A DNA stretch of 13,087 nucleotides, taken from positions 1 through 13,087 of the forward strand of contig CAMQRG010000041.1 of NCBI GenBank assembly GCA_947036475.1, written 5' to 3'. Below are positions 5,164 through 12,123 of the stretch, piece by piece. The first letter of the stretch is position 1, and each line of letters starts with the position of its first letter. The notes beneath the pieces are model-generated. The model was not told where the DNA came from. It saw only the letters and a list, made by a program, of their open reading frames with translations, and ran no database searches. The translations under genes and the position numbers were made by a program. Source of the stretch: an uncultured Clostridia bacterium (lineage in GTDB: Bacteria; Bacillota; Clostridia; Lachnospirales; Anaerotignaceae).

Positions 5164-6432
5164 TTATTCGCTCAAAAAGCCTTTGTAATGCCGCATAAGC
5201 AGCTGGCTTTCCAGTGCCTTTACAATGTCCAGCGCAACGCCAACTACGATGATAAGCGTCGTGCCGCCAAAGCCCACGTTAATTTTGAATACCCACTGCA
5301 GCACAACGGGAACCATTGCCAGAATTGCATAGCAGATTGCGCCAACCAGCGTAATTCTGTTTACAACTCTCGTAATAAATTCACTTGTAGGCTGGCCAGG
5401 GCGGATACCGGGAATAAATCCGCCGTTTTTCTTCATGTTCATCGCAATCTCATTCGGGTTGATTACGATGGACGTATAGAAATACGTGAAGAATAAAATC
5501 AGCAGGACGTACAGTACCGCACCGACAGGATGCGTCATGTTCAGTACCTCGATCACCTTTGTAAATGTCGGTCCCTTATTCGGGAAAAAGTTCCCAATCT
5601 GCTGCGGGAACTGCAGCAGGGAAATAGCAAAGATGATGGAGATAACGCCGGAGGTATTCACCTTAATCGGCATTGTTGTAGCTCTGCCGCTCGTCTGCTT
5701 TCTTCCTACCATTTTGGAGGAATACTGCACCGGCAGTCTGCGTTCGCCGCTGTTTACCATAACGATAAACGCCAGAACAACGACCAGAATGATCAAAATT
5801 GCTGCAACCTTCGCAATGCCCACCGCACCGGAGCCGGAAATCGTGTAATACAGGCTCGCAATGCCCGTAGGCAGGTTTGATACGATGTTAATAAAGATAA
5901 TCATGGAAGAACCGTTGCCGATTCCCTTTGCTGTAATCTGTTCTGCCAGCCACATTACGAATGTGGAGCCGCATACAAGGCAGAATACCGAAGCGATATA
6001 TACCAGCGGGCTATGCACCAGATACATATTCTGGTAGGTATATGTCAGTCCAGTGCCCTGTATCAATGCCAAAACAACTGTCAGGTATCTGCTATAAGAC
6101 TGTAATTTTTTCCGTCCATCTGGGCCTTCCTTGGAAAGCTGTTCAAACTTCGGAATGGCAATCGTCAAAAGCTGCATAATGATGGAAGCATTGATATAAG
6201 GACCAATACCCATCGCAAACAGCGACCAGCTTGAGTTCGCGCCTCCGGCGATAACGCTGTAAAGCGTGCCTGCCAGAGAAGCGTTTTCCCTTGCCGCCAT
6301 CACCCCTGCCGTATCAATGCCCGGCAGGGCGATCTGCGTACCCAGTCTGACAATCGCAAAAATCATCAGTGTATACAAAATCTTGTTTCGTATTTCTTTG
6401 GTTTTCCAAGAATTAACGAAAATTCTAAACAA
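5164..6432 (-). CDS. secY: Preprotein translocase subunit SecY
   Basis: SecY (422 residues) is the channel-forming integral membrane subunit of the Sec translocon, through which secreted and membrane proteins pass with SecA or the ribosome. About ten hydrophobic segments can be read. Motifs include LPGID (36-40, before the plug), GIGPYINASIIMQLL (75-89), EQITAKGIGNGSSMIIF (164-180), GERRLPVQY (229-237), PGIRPGQPTSEFI (341-353; the cytoplasmic loop that meets SecA) and GGTTLIIVVGVALD (389-402). The start is TTG, directly after the rplO TAA, with GAGGTGA inside rplO as ribosome binding site; translation is probably coupled. The position after rplO is universal in bacteria. Confidence 0.97.
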   Translation of the reverse strand: MFRIFVNSWKTKEIRNKILYTLMIFAIVRLGTQIALPGIDTAGVMAARENASLAGTLYSVIAGGANSSWSLFAMGIGPYINASIIMQLLTIAIPKFEQLSKEGPDGRKKLQSYSRYLTVVLALIQGTGLTYTYQNMYLVHSPLVYIASVFCLVCGSTFVMWLAEQITAKGIGNGSSMIIFINIVSNLPTGIASLYYTISGSGAVGIAKVAAILIILVVVLAFIVMVNSGERRLPVQYSSKMVGRKQTSGRATTMPIKVNTSGVISIIFAISLLQFPQQIGNFFPNKGPTFTKVIEVLNMTHPVGAVLYVLLILFFTYFYTSIVINPNEIAMNMKKNGGFIPGIRPGQPTSEFITRVVNRITLVGAICYAILAMVPVVLQWVFKINVGFGGTTLIIVVGVALDIVKALESQLLMRHYKGFLSE

Positions 6433-6873
6433 TTAAATCACCTCTGCTTTTCCGCCCGCAGCTTCGATTTTTTCCTGAGCAGTTTTGCTGTAGAAGTTTA
6501 CCTTTACGGTCAGCTTTCTTTCCAGATCGCCTTCGCCCAGGATCTTCACGCCATCTCTAGGATTACTAATCAAACCAACAGCCTTCAAAGCATCAATGTC
6601 AACAACCGCATCATTCTCAAATACATTCAGCATGGAAACATTGATGGCAACGATTTCCTTGCTGTTTCTGCAGGTAAAGCCCCTCTTGGGAAGTCTTCTG
6701 TACAGGGGCATCTGGCCGCCCTCAAACCCGCATTTGCCGCCGGAGCCGGAACGCTGTCCCTGGCCCTTGTGTCCTCTGCCGGCTGTCTTGCCGTTGCCGG
6801 TCGCGTGGCCTCTGCCTCTTCTCCAGTTTTTGCCTCTGGAGCCTTCAGCCGGTCTTAATTCGCATAAGTTCAT
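6433..6873 (-). CDS. rplO: 50S ribosomal protein L15
   Basis: L15 (146 residues) is a late-assembly large-subunit protein that threads between 23S rRNA domains. The N-terminus MNLCELRPAEGSRGKNWRRG leads into the Gly/Arg-rich extended segment (residues 18-56), with AGRGHKGQGQRSG, then GGQMPLYRRLPKRGF at 52-66. The open frame continues upstream to 6903, but that would overlap rpmD and add residues foreign to the family. The ATG at 6873 lies 6-7 bases after AAAGGAGG and gives the standard start. Its TAA stop is immediately followed by the secY TTG. Confidence 0.96.
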   Translation of the reverse strand: MNLCELRPAEGSRGKNWRRGRGHATGNGKTAGRGHKGQGQRSGSGGKCGFEGGQMPLYRRLPKRGFTCRNSKEIVAINVSMLNVFENDAVVDIDALKAVGLISNPRDGVKILGEGDLERKLTVKVNFYSKTAQEKIEAAGGKAEVI

Positions 6874-6889
6874 TTTGGCGCCTCCTTTA

Positions 6890-7069
6890 TCAAATTTCTT
6901 CAACCTTTACAAGGTGGCTGACCTGATGGATCATCCCTCTGATCGCCGCGTTGTCCTGTTGAATAACACTGCTGTTCGTCTTTTTCAGTCCCAAAGCCTG
7001 AACAGTTTTTTTGTGCTTCGGAATTGCTCCGATTGTAGATTTCACCAATGTGATTTTAATTTCAGCCAC
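6890..7069 (-). CDS. rpmD: 50S ribosomal protein L30
   Basis: L30 (59 residues) is a small large-subunit protein with a ferredoxin-like fold. Translation from 7069 gives MAEIKITLVKSTIGAIPKHK and then KTVQALGLKKTNSSV, with DNAAIRGMIHQVSHLVKVEE near the end; the IPKHKKTVQALGLKK core and the RGMI-xxVxHLVxVEE ending are diagnostic. The start is GTG, 8 bases after AAGGAGG. An ATG lying between them (7076) is out of frame and reaches TGA after four codons. It sits in its usual place between rpsE and rplO. Confidence 0.95.
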   Translation of the reverse strand: MAEIKITLVKSTIGAIPKHKKTVQALGLKKTNSSVIQQDNAAIRGMIHQVSHLVKVEEI

Positions 7070-7082
7070 TGTCCATTCCTCC

Positions 7083-7586
7083 TTAGCCTAAGAGCTCTTC
7101 CACAGTAATGCCCCGCAGCTTTGCAACAGCTTCGGGAGTTGTCGCTCTGGAAAGCCCCTCGATGGTCGCGCTGACTACGTTGCGCTTGTTGTTGGAACCC
7201 AGGGATTTTGTCCTGATGTTGCGGATGCCTGCCAGTTCCAGAACCGCACGTGCGGGGCCGCCCGCGATGATACCGGTACCTTCGGGAGCAGGCATCAGCA
7301 GTACGTTCGCGCTGCCGTAGCTGCCTGTAATGCCGTGGAACAGGCTGTCTGCCTCGTTTCTTTCCACTTTGATGATGTTCTTCATCGCGTCCTCTTTCCC
7401 TTTGCGGATCGCTTCAGGGATTTCTGCTGCCTTGCCCATACCGCAGCCAACGTGGCCGTCGCCGTCGCCGACAACGACAAGAGCTGCAAATCTCATGGTA
7501 CGGCCGCCTTTTACAACCTTCGTTACTCTGTTGATGGTAACGACTTTATCTTTCAGATCTAAAGTGCTTGGATCGATTTTCTTCAA
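7083..7586 (-). CDS. rpsE: 30S ribosomal protein S5
   Basis: S5 (167 residues) acts in decoding accuracy and mRNA entry. The N-terminal double-stranded RNA-binding-like domain contains NRVTKVVKGGRTMRFAALV at residues 19-37; the Lys26-Gly27-Gly28 loop, where spectinomycin resistance changes are known in E. coli, is unaltered. The second domain carries GIIAGGPARAVLELAGIRN (residues 105-123) and SNNKRNVVSATIEGL (131-145). The start is TTG at 7586, 8 bases after AAGGAGG; no in-frame ATG upstream exists, and the first internal one would remove the KGG loop. The rpmD ribosome binding site overlaps the stop codon. Confidence 0.97.
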   Translation of the reverse strand: MKKIDPSTLDLKDKVVTINRVTKVVKGGRTMRFAALVVVGDGDGHVGCGMGKAAEIPEAIRKGKEDAMKNIIKVERNEADSLFHGITGSYGSANVLLMPAPEGTGIIAGGPARAVLELAGIRNIRTKSLGSNNKRNVVSATIEGLSRATTPEAVAKLRGITVEELLG

Positions 7587-7604
7587 CTTGCTTTCCTCCT
7601 TGCC

Positions 7605-7973
7605 TTAGAATTTTAACCCTGCTTCTCTTGCTGCGTCCGCCAATGCTTTTACCTTGCCGTGGTAAATGAAACCGCCTCTGTCGAAAACGACTTCTGTAAT
7701 GCCCTTGTCCAGAGCCTTCTTAGCGATAGCTTCACCCACAGCCGCTGCCGCTGCAACAGTGGAAGTGAATTCCACCTTGCTTGCAACCTCAGCTTCTACT
7801 GTAGAAGCCGCTGCCAGCGTGTGGTGCTTCACATCGTCGATGATCTGTGCGTACATGTGCTTGTTGGAACGGAAAACCGCCAGTCTGGGTCTTTCTGCTG
7901 TCCCCTTCACATGGTTGCGGATGCGGTAATGTCTTTTCTCGCGGGCCGCCGCACGGGATGGCTTATTGATCAT
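7605..7973 (-). CDS. rplR: 50S ribosomal protein L18
   Basis: L18 (122 residues) binds 5S rRNA and attaches it to 23S rRNA together with L5. The motif ERPRLAVFRSNKHMYAQIID at residues 27-46 is the core signature, and the C-terminus ends FDRGGFIYHGKVKALADAARE followed by GLKF, typical of the family. The basic N-terminal tail (about residues 1-25) is the rRNA-binding extension. The ATG follows GGAGTG by 8 bases, a weaker site than its neighbours have. rpsE begins 18 bases after the stop. Confidence 0.98.
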   Translation of the reverse strand: MINKPSRAAAREKRHYRIRNHVKGTAERPRLAVFRSNKHMYAQIIDDVKHHTLAAASTVEAEVASKVEFTSTVAAAAAVGEAIAKKALDKGITEVVFDRGGFIYHGKVKALADAAREAGLKF

Positions 7974-8021
7974 AGTATTTTCACTCCGTTTCTAAATCAG
8001 TCACTTTCCGATATAAACAGC

Positions 8022-8045
8022 TTAAACCGTAAACCATCGGTTTAA
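8022..8045 (-). other. Short hairpin after rplF
   Basis: The 72-base rplF-rplR gap opens, directly after the rplF stop codon, with an 8-bp inverted repeat TTAAACCG / CGGTTTAA around an 8-base loop. It is A/T-rich and probably weak. No U tract follows on the minus strand. The rest of the gap holds only the rplR ribosome binding site (GGAGTG). Confidence 0.35.
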
Positions 8046-8588
8046 TTATTTCTTACCGGTCTTACCAACTTTACGTCTAATATGCTCGTCAGAGTATTTA
8101 ATACCTTTGCCTTTGTAGGGTTCGGGAGGACGTTTCGTTCTGATTTCCGCTGCGAACTGTCCGACTTTCTCTTTATCAATACCCTTAACAATGATTTTGT
8201 TTGTGCCTTCCACAATGGTCTCAATGCCGGCGGGGTCTTCCATCTCTACGGGGTGGGAATAGCCCAGCGTCAGCGTCAGCTTCTTGCCGGATTTTGCCGC
8301 CCTGTAACCAACGCCGTTGATTTCCAGTGTTTTTTCGTAGCCTTCTGTCACGCCTACAACCATGTTGTAAATCAGTGTTCTTGTCAGGCCATGTAATGCT
8401 CTATGTTTTTTCAGGTCGCTGGGTCTTGTAACAACGATCTGCCCAGCCTCAACTGCGATATTCATGTCAGCGGATAATTTCCGTTCCAGTGTGCCCTTGG
8501 GGCCTTTGATTGTCAGCAGGTTTTCTTCGCCCAGCTTGACTTCCACACCGGCGGGTACCGCTACGGGCAATTTGCCGATTCTTGACAT
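8046..8588 (-). CDS. rplF: 50S ribosomal protein L6
   Basis: L6 (180 residues) lies beside the sarcin-ricin loop and the factor-binding region. It is built of two repeated alpha/beta domains; the first starts MSRIGKLPVAVPAGV and carries LTIKGPKGTLER, and the second ends with the conserved PPEPYKGKGIKY. The open frame extends to a GTG at 8597, but that GTG is part of the ribosome binding site AGGAGGTG. The ATG at 8588, 7 bases after it, gives the standard N-terminus and is the start used here. A small hairpin follows the stop codon. Confidence 0.97.
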   Translation of the reverse strand: MSRIGKLPVAVPAGVEVKLGEENLLTIKGPKGTLERKLSADMNIAVEAGQIVVTRPSDLKKHRALHGLTRTLIYNMVVGVTEGYEKTLEINGVGYRAAKSGKKLTLTLGYSHPVEMEDPAGIETIVEGTNKIIVKGIDKEKVGQFAAEIRTKRPPEPYKGKGIKYSDEHIRRKVGKTGKK

Positions 8589-8617
8589 GTTCTGCACCTC
8601 CTATTTTTCTTCGTCTC

Positions 8618-9019
8618 TTACCAGATGAAAGCGATAACTTCGCCGCCTACGCCGTTCTTTCTCGCTTCCTTGTCTGTCATCAGGCCCTGGCTTGTGGAAA
8701 TGATTGCTGTTCCCAGGCCGCCCAGAACCTTGGGCAGTTCGTCCTTGCCCGCAAAAACTCTCAGACCGGGCTTGGAAATTCTCTTCAGCCCTGTGATAAC
8801 CTTCTGGTTTTTGTCCACGCCGTATTTCAAACTGATGCGGAGGGTAGATTTGATACCGTCCTCGATCACCTCATAGCCTTTTACGTAGCCTTCCGCTACT
8901 AAAATATCCGCGATTGCTTTCTTCATTTTGGAAGAAGGAACATCGACTGTATCGTGTTTCGCAGTATTGCCGTTTCTGATTCTTGTGAGCATATCAGCGA
9001 TAGGGTCGCTCATTGACAT
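8618..9019 (-). CDS. rpsH: 30S ribosomal protein S8
   Basis: S8 (133 residues) binds the central domain of 16S rRNA; in E. coli it is also the translational repressor of the spc operon. The N-terminus has DPIADMLTRIRNGN, and the C-terminus has the near-invariant STSQGLMTDKEARKNGVGGE ending in IAFIW. Of two start codons two codons apart, ATG 9019 is 7 bases after AAGGAGG and ATG 9013 is 13 away, so 9019 is preferred. No S8-type regulatory structure was identified near rplE here. Confidence 0.98.
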   Translation of the reverse strand: MSMSDPIADMLTRIRNGNTAKHDTVDVPSSKMKKAIADILVAEGYVKGYEVIEDGIKSTLRISLKYGVDKNQKVITGLKRISKPGLRVFAGKDELPKVLGGLGTAIISTSQGLMTDKEARKNGVGGEVIAFIW

Positions 9020-9038
9020 TTGAATTCCTCCTTTCGAT

Positions 9039-9224
9039 TTACCAGCTTGCTTTCTTCACGCCCGGGATCTGGCCCTTGTATGCCAATTCGCGGAAGCAAA
9101 TACGGCAGATACCATATTTTCTCAGTACAGCGTGCGGTCTGCCGCACACTCTGCATCTTGTATACGCTCTAGTGGAGAACTTGGGCGCTCTCTGCTGTTT
9201 GATCACCATAGCTTTTTTCGCCAT
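9039..9224 (-). CDS. rpsZ: 30S ribosomal protein S14, zinc-binding type Z (also called rpsN)
   Basis: S14 (61 residues) is in the head of the small subunit. This is the short zinc-ribbon form: Cys24, Cys27, Cys40 and Cys43 make two CxxC pairs around the conserved GRPHAVLRKYGICRICFRE. The long zinc-free form is about 90-100 residues, so the type is clear. Many Bacillota encode a zinc-free paralogue elsewhere that replaces this one when zinc is scarce; whether this genome does cannot be seen. The ATG follows AAGGAGG by 7 bases. Confidence 0.97.
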   Translation of the reverse strand: MAKKAMVIKQQRAPKFSTRAYTRCRVCGRPHAVLRKYGICRICFRELAYKGQIPGVKKASW

Positions 9225-9236
9225 TTCTGTCCCTCC

Positions 9237-9776
9237 TTATTTCGCGAATGGCATACCGAACAGTCTCAGCAATTCTCTTGCTTCCTCGTCCGTTTTTGCC
9301 GTCGTAACAAAAACAATGTCCATGCCTCTGATTTTGTCCACTTTATCGTATTCGATTTCGGGGAAGATCAGCTGCTCCTTGATACCCATTGTGTAGTTGC
9401 CTCTGCCGTCAAAGCTGTTTGCCTTAACGCCGCGGAAGTCACGTACACGGGGCAGCGCGATGTTGATGAGCCTGTCTGCGAATTCGTACATTCTGGCACC
9501 TCTCAGCGTAACCTTGCAGCCGATGTTCATGCCTTCACGCAGTTTGAAGTTCGCAATGGATTTTTTCGCCTTGGTAATCATGGGCTTCTGGCCGGAGATG
9601 ATCGTCATATCGTTCACCGCGCCGTCCAGTACCTTCGCGTTTTCTCTGGCTTCGCCTACACCCATGTTAATGATGATTTTTTCCAGCTTGGGGACAGCCA
9701 GTTTATTTTTATAAGAAAATTTCTTCGTCATTTCAGGAATGATTTCTGCTTCATAGAAATCTTTTAATCTGCTCAT
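9237..9776 (-). CDS. rplE: 50S ribosomal protein L5
   Basis: L5 (179 residues) belongs to the central protuberance, binds 5S rRNA and contacts S13 across the subunit interface. The N-terminus MSRLKDFYEAEIIPEMTKKF, the segment PKLEKIIINMGVGEA and the C-terminal RGMDIVFVTTAKTDEEARELL are characteristic, with the length usual for the family. The ATG is preceded by AAAGGAGGT. The TAA stop overlaps the ribosome binding site of rpsZ, which starts 12 bases later. Confidence 0.98.
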   Translation of the reverse strand: MSRLKDFYEAEIIPEMTKKFSYKNKLAVPKLEKIIINMGVGEARENAKVLDGAVNDMTIISGQKPMITKAKKSIANFKLREGMNIGCKVTLRGARMYEFADRLINIALPRVRDFRGVKANSFDGRGNYTMGIKEQLIFPEIEYDKVDKIRGMDIVFVTTAKTDEEARELLRLFGMPFAK

Positions 9777-9798
9777 TGTTTACCTCCTTTCACAGGGC

Positions 9799-10110
9799 TT
9801 AATCAATCACTTCACCTGTTTTTTTCGCGACTCTGACCTTTTTGCCGTCCTTGATTACTGCGCCCAGACGTGTCGGCTTGCCGTTATGCACATACATCAC
9901 GTTGGAAGCGTGGATGTAGTTTTCTTTCTTAACGATGCCGCCCTGCTGGTGCTGCATGTTGGGCTTTGTGTGCTTGGAAACCATGTTAATGCCTTCCACA
10001 AGAACCCTGTTGTTCTTTTTATCTACTGCAACGATCTTGCCTTCCTTGCCTTTATCTCTGCCGGCAATGACAACGACCTTGTCACCTGTTTTCAATTTCA
10101 TGTTTGCCAC
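9799..10110 (-). CDS. rplX: 50S ribosomal protein L24
   Basis: L24 (103 residues) is an assembly initiator on 23S rRNA domain I and lies near the tunnel exit. A KOW motif is at residues 9-26 (GDKVVVIAGRDKGKEGKI), followed by RVLVEGINMVSKHTKP and the C-terminal NPxL-like region NGKPTRLGAVI. Three in-frame starts are possible: GTG at 10119 falls within the ribosome binding site, GTG at 10110 is 8 bases after AGGAGG, and ATG at 10101 is about 17 bases away. I chose GTG 10110, giving MANMKLKTGD. The ATG, which would give MKLKTGD, cannot be excluded. Confidence 0.93.
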   Translation of the reverse strand: MANMKLKTGDKVVVIAGRDKGKEGKIVAVDKKNNRVLVEGINMVSKHTKPNMQHQQGGIVKKENYIHASNVMYVHNGKPTRLGAVIKDGKKVRVAKKTGEVID

Positions 10111-10125
10111 TCTGCACACCTCCTC

Positions 10126-10494
10126 TTATAATACTTCCGGCGCCAGAGAAAGAATTTTCATGAACTGCTTCTCTCTCAGCTCTCTTGCGACGGGTCCAAA
10201 GATACGGGTACCTCTGGGGTTTTTGTCATCTTTGATGATAACCGCCGCGTTTTCGTCAAATCTGATATAGCTGCCGTCGGCTCTGCCTACGGGGTGTACT
10301 GTTCTGACAACAACTGCCTTGACAACGTCGCCTTTTTTCACAACGCCGCCGGGTGTTGCGTCTTTAACCGCAGCAACGATGATGTCGCCTACGCCCGCGT
10401 ATCTTCTGGTGGAACCGCCCAGCACTCTGATGCAAAGGAGTTCTTTCGCTCCGGAATTATCTGCTACCTTTAATCTGGTTTCCTGTTGAACCAT
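10126..10494 (-). CDS. rplN: 50S ribosomal protein L14
   Basis: L14 (122 residues) forms an intersubunit bridge and binds the factor-binding side of the large subunit. The protein starts MVQQETRLKVADNSGAKE and carries the conserved motif GGVVKKGDVVKAVVVRT and the C-terminal RGTRIFGPVARELREKQF. The length is exactly that of the family. GGAGG precedes the ATG. It is the first spc gene; only 15 bases separate it from rplX. Confidence 0.98.
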   Translation of the reverse strand: MVQQETRLKVADNSGAKELLCIRVLGGSTRRYAGVGDIIVAAVKDATPGGVVKKGDVVKAVVVRTVHPVGRADGSYIRFDENAAVIIKDDKNPRGTRIFGPVARELREKQFMKILSLAPEVL

Positions 10495-10519
10495 TTGAAT
10501 GCCTCCTCTCCAAAAAGGA

Positions 10520-10777
10520 TTATTTTGCTTTTTCGATGATGCTTACCAGTCTCCATCTCTTATCCTTGGAAAGAGGTCTGGTTTCCATAACCTTTACGCG
10601 GTCGCCGATGCCGCATTCGTTGTTTTCGTCATGCGCTTTCAGCTTATATGTTCTGTTGATGATTTTTCCGTACAAAGGATGTTTTACTTTATCTTCCACA
10701 GCCACAACAATAGTTTTGTCCATTTTGTCGCTGACTACTCTGCCCACTCTGGTTTTGCGAAGATTTCTTTCTTCCAC
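10520..10777 (-). CDS. rpsQ: 30S ribosomal protein S17
   Basis: S17 (85 residues) is an OB-fold primary binder of 16S rRNA helices 7 and 11. Visible signatures are RVGRVVSDKMDKTIVVAVE near the N-terminus and HDENNECGIGDRVKVMETRPLSKDKRWR in two parts of the C-terminal half, the second giving the usual GDxVxIxExRPLSKxKxW pattern. The start is GTG at 10777, placed 7 bases after AAAGGAGG; no in-frame ATG is available. It closes the S10 group; rplN, the usual first gene of spc, follows after 25 bases with no terminator between them. Confidence 0.97.
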   Translation of the reverse strand: MEERNLRKTRVGRVVSDKMDKTIVVAVEDKVKHPLYGKIINRTYKLKAHDENNECGIGDRVKVMETRPLSKDKRWRLVSIIEKAK

Positions 10778-10806
10778 AATGGTGCCTCCTTTCGCTCAGG
10801 GATTGC

Positions 10807-11016
10807 TTATTTTGCTTCTCTCGCCTTTTTTGTGATAATCGTCTGGATTCTCGCGATGTTCTTACGAACTTCCTTGATCCTTGCCGTATTGTCAAGCTGA
10901 TTTGTAGCGTTCTGGAATCTCAGGTTGAACAATTCTTTCTTAGCGGAAACAAGGTCTTTCTGCAGTTCGTCCGCGGTCTTGCCCATCAATTCGTTTACAT
11001 AGCCTTTTGTTTTCAC
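10807..11016 (-). CDS. rpmC: 50S ribosomal protein L29
   Basis: L29 (69 residues) is a small helical protein beside the polypeptide exit tunnel, close to L23. The family signature KKELFNLRFQNATNQLDNTARI is divided here only by position: KKELFNLRFQ at about residues 26-35 and the rest just after it. The start is GTG at 11016, inside a GTGA overlap with the rplP stop, with AGGTG 7 bases upstream within rplP. The in-frame ATG ten codons later would remove the conserved first helix and has no good ribosome binding site. The C-terminus is Lys/Ala rich. Confidence 0.96.
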   Translation of the reverse strand: MKTKGYVNELMGKTADELQKDLVSAKKELFNLRFQNATNQLDNTARIKEVRKNIARIQTIITKKAREAK

Positions 11017-11450
11017 TGATGCTCACCTGCCATTTCTGCTGCTTCCGCCTTGGAAACGATTTTGCACTTGATAGGCAGCTTGTGGATTGCCAGTCTCAGT
11101 GCTTCTCTTGCTGTTTCCTCAGCCACACCGCCGATTTCAAACATTACTCTGCCGGGCTTTACTACCGCTACCCAGTATTCAGGCGCGCCTTTACCAGAAC
11201 CCATACGGGTGCCGATAGGCTTCGCGGATACGGGCTTGTCGGGGAAAACCTTAATCCATACGTCACCGCCACGCTTGATGTGCCTTGTCATTGCAACGCG
11301 GGCTGCCTCAATCTGGTTGGATGTGATCCAGCTCGGCTCCATAGCCATGATGCCGAAATCGCCGTATGTTACTTTGTTGCCTCTATATGCACGGCCCTTC
11401 ATGGAGCCTCTCTGCTGTTTCCGGTGCTTTACTCTCTTAGGCATTAACAT
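11013..11450 (-). CDS. rplP: 50S ribosomal protein L16
   Basis: L16 (145 residues) organises the A-tRNA site and the L7/L12 stalk base of the large subunit. The start MLMPKRVKHRKQQRGS and the central stretch EPSWITSNQIEAARVAMTR are typical, and the conserved loop RMGSGKG is at residues 82-88. I chose the ATG at 11450 because the ribosome binding site, placed inside rpsC, is already 12 bases away; the second ATG at 11444 would be 18 away. The stop codon overlaps the rpmC start by four bases (GTGA). Confidence 0.98.
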   Translation of the reverse strand: MLMPKRVKHRKQQRGSMKGRAYRGNKVTYGDFGIMAMEPSWITSNQIEAARVAMTRHIKRGGDVWIKVFPDKPVSAKPIGTRMGSGKGAPEYWVAVVKPGRVMFEIGGVAEETAREALRLAIHKLPIKCKIVSKAEAAEMAGEHQ

Positions 11451-11452
11451 AA

Positions 11453-12112
11453 TTACTTAGCGCCTCCTTCCTTTTTTGCTGCTTTTACAGGAAGTACCTC
11501 TCCTTTGTAAATCCAAACCTTTACGCCCAGCTTGCCGTATGTTGTGTCAGCTTCTGCAAAGCCGTAGTCGATGTCTGCGCGCAGTGTCTGAAGGGGAATG
11601 GTGCCTTCGTGGTAAGTTTCGCTGCGGGCAATGTCCGCGCCGCCAAGGCGTCCGCTTACCATTGTCTTGATGCCCTTCGCGCCGAATTTCATTGTTCTGC
11701 CCATAGCCTGTTTCATCGCGCGGCGGAATGTCACACGGTTTTCCAGCTGCAAAGCGATGTTTTCAGCCACAAGCTGTGCATCCAGCTCAGGTCTTTTGAT
11801 TTCTTCGATGTTTACAGCAACCTTCTGTGCTGTCATTTTCTGAAGCTCGTTCTTCAGTTCCTCGATAGCCTGACCGTTCTTACCGATTACGATGCCGGGC
11901 TTCGCGGTATATACGCTGATCTTTACTCTGCCGGCTGTTCTTTCGATAGCGATTTTGGAAACGCCGGAAGCGTAAAGTTTCTTTTTGATGAATTTTCTGA
12001 TGTTAACGTCTTCGATCAGGTAATCAGCAAAGTCCTTTTCTGCATACCATTTGGTATCCCAGTCTTTGATGATGCCGACTCTTAATCCATGCGGATTTAC
12101 TTTCTGTCCCAT
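11453..12112 (-). CDS. rpsC: 30S ribosomal protein S3
   Basis: S3 (219 residues) lies at the mRNA entry tunnel and takes part in unwinding mRNA structure. The start MGQKVNPHGLRVG is diagnostic. A type II KH domain is present, with the GxxG loop GKNG at residues 77-80 inside GIVIGKNGQAIEEL. The C-terminal domain carries GRLGGADIARSE and ends in a Lys/Ala/Gly tail. The ATG is preceded by AAGGAGG. The last codons (GAA GGA GGC GCT AAG TAA) contain GGAGG and so double as the ribosome binding site of rplP, which starts 2 bases after the stop; translation of the two is therefore probably coupled. Confidence 0.98.
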   Translation of the reverse strand: MGQKVNPHGLRVGIIKDWDTKWYAEKDFADYLIEDVNIRKFIKKKLYASGVSKIAIERTAGRVKISVYTAKPGIVIGKNGQAIEELKNELQKMTAQKVAVNIEEIKRPELDAQLVAENIALQLENRVTFRRAMKQAMGRTMKFGAKGIKTMVSGRLGGADIARSETYHEGTIPLQTLRADIDYGFAEADTTYGKLGVKVWIYKGEVLPVKAAKKEGGAK

Positions 12113-12123
12113 TTCGTACCTCC

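Noticed and set aside
4525..5496. Plus-strand open frame (323 codons) opposite adk and the end of secY
   Set aside because: It spans two well-supported minus-strand genes and their gap, has unlikely composition and no family motif.
6874..6903. Longer N-terminus for L15 starting at 6903
   Set aside because: It would overlap rpmD and add ten residues not seen in L15; the ATG at 6873 has the well-placed AAAGGAGG.
8589..8597. GTG start for L6 at 8597
   Set aside because: This GTG is part of the ribosome binding site AGGAGGTG; the ATG at 8588 gives the standard MSRIGK start.
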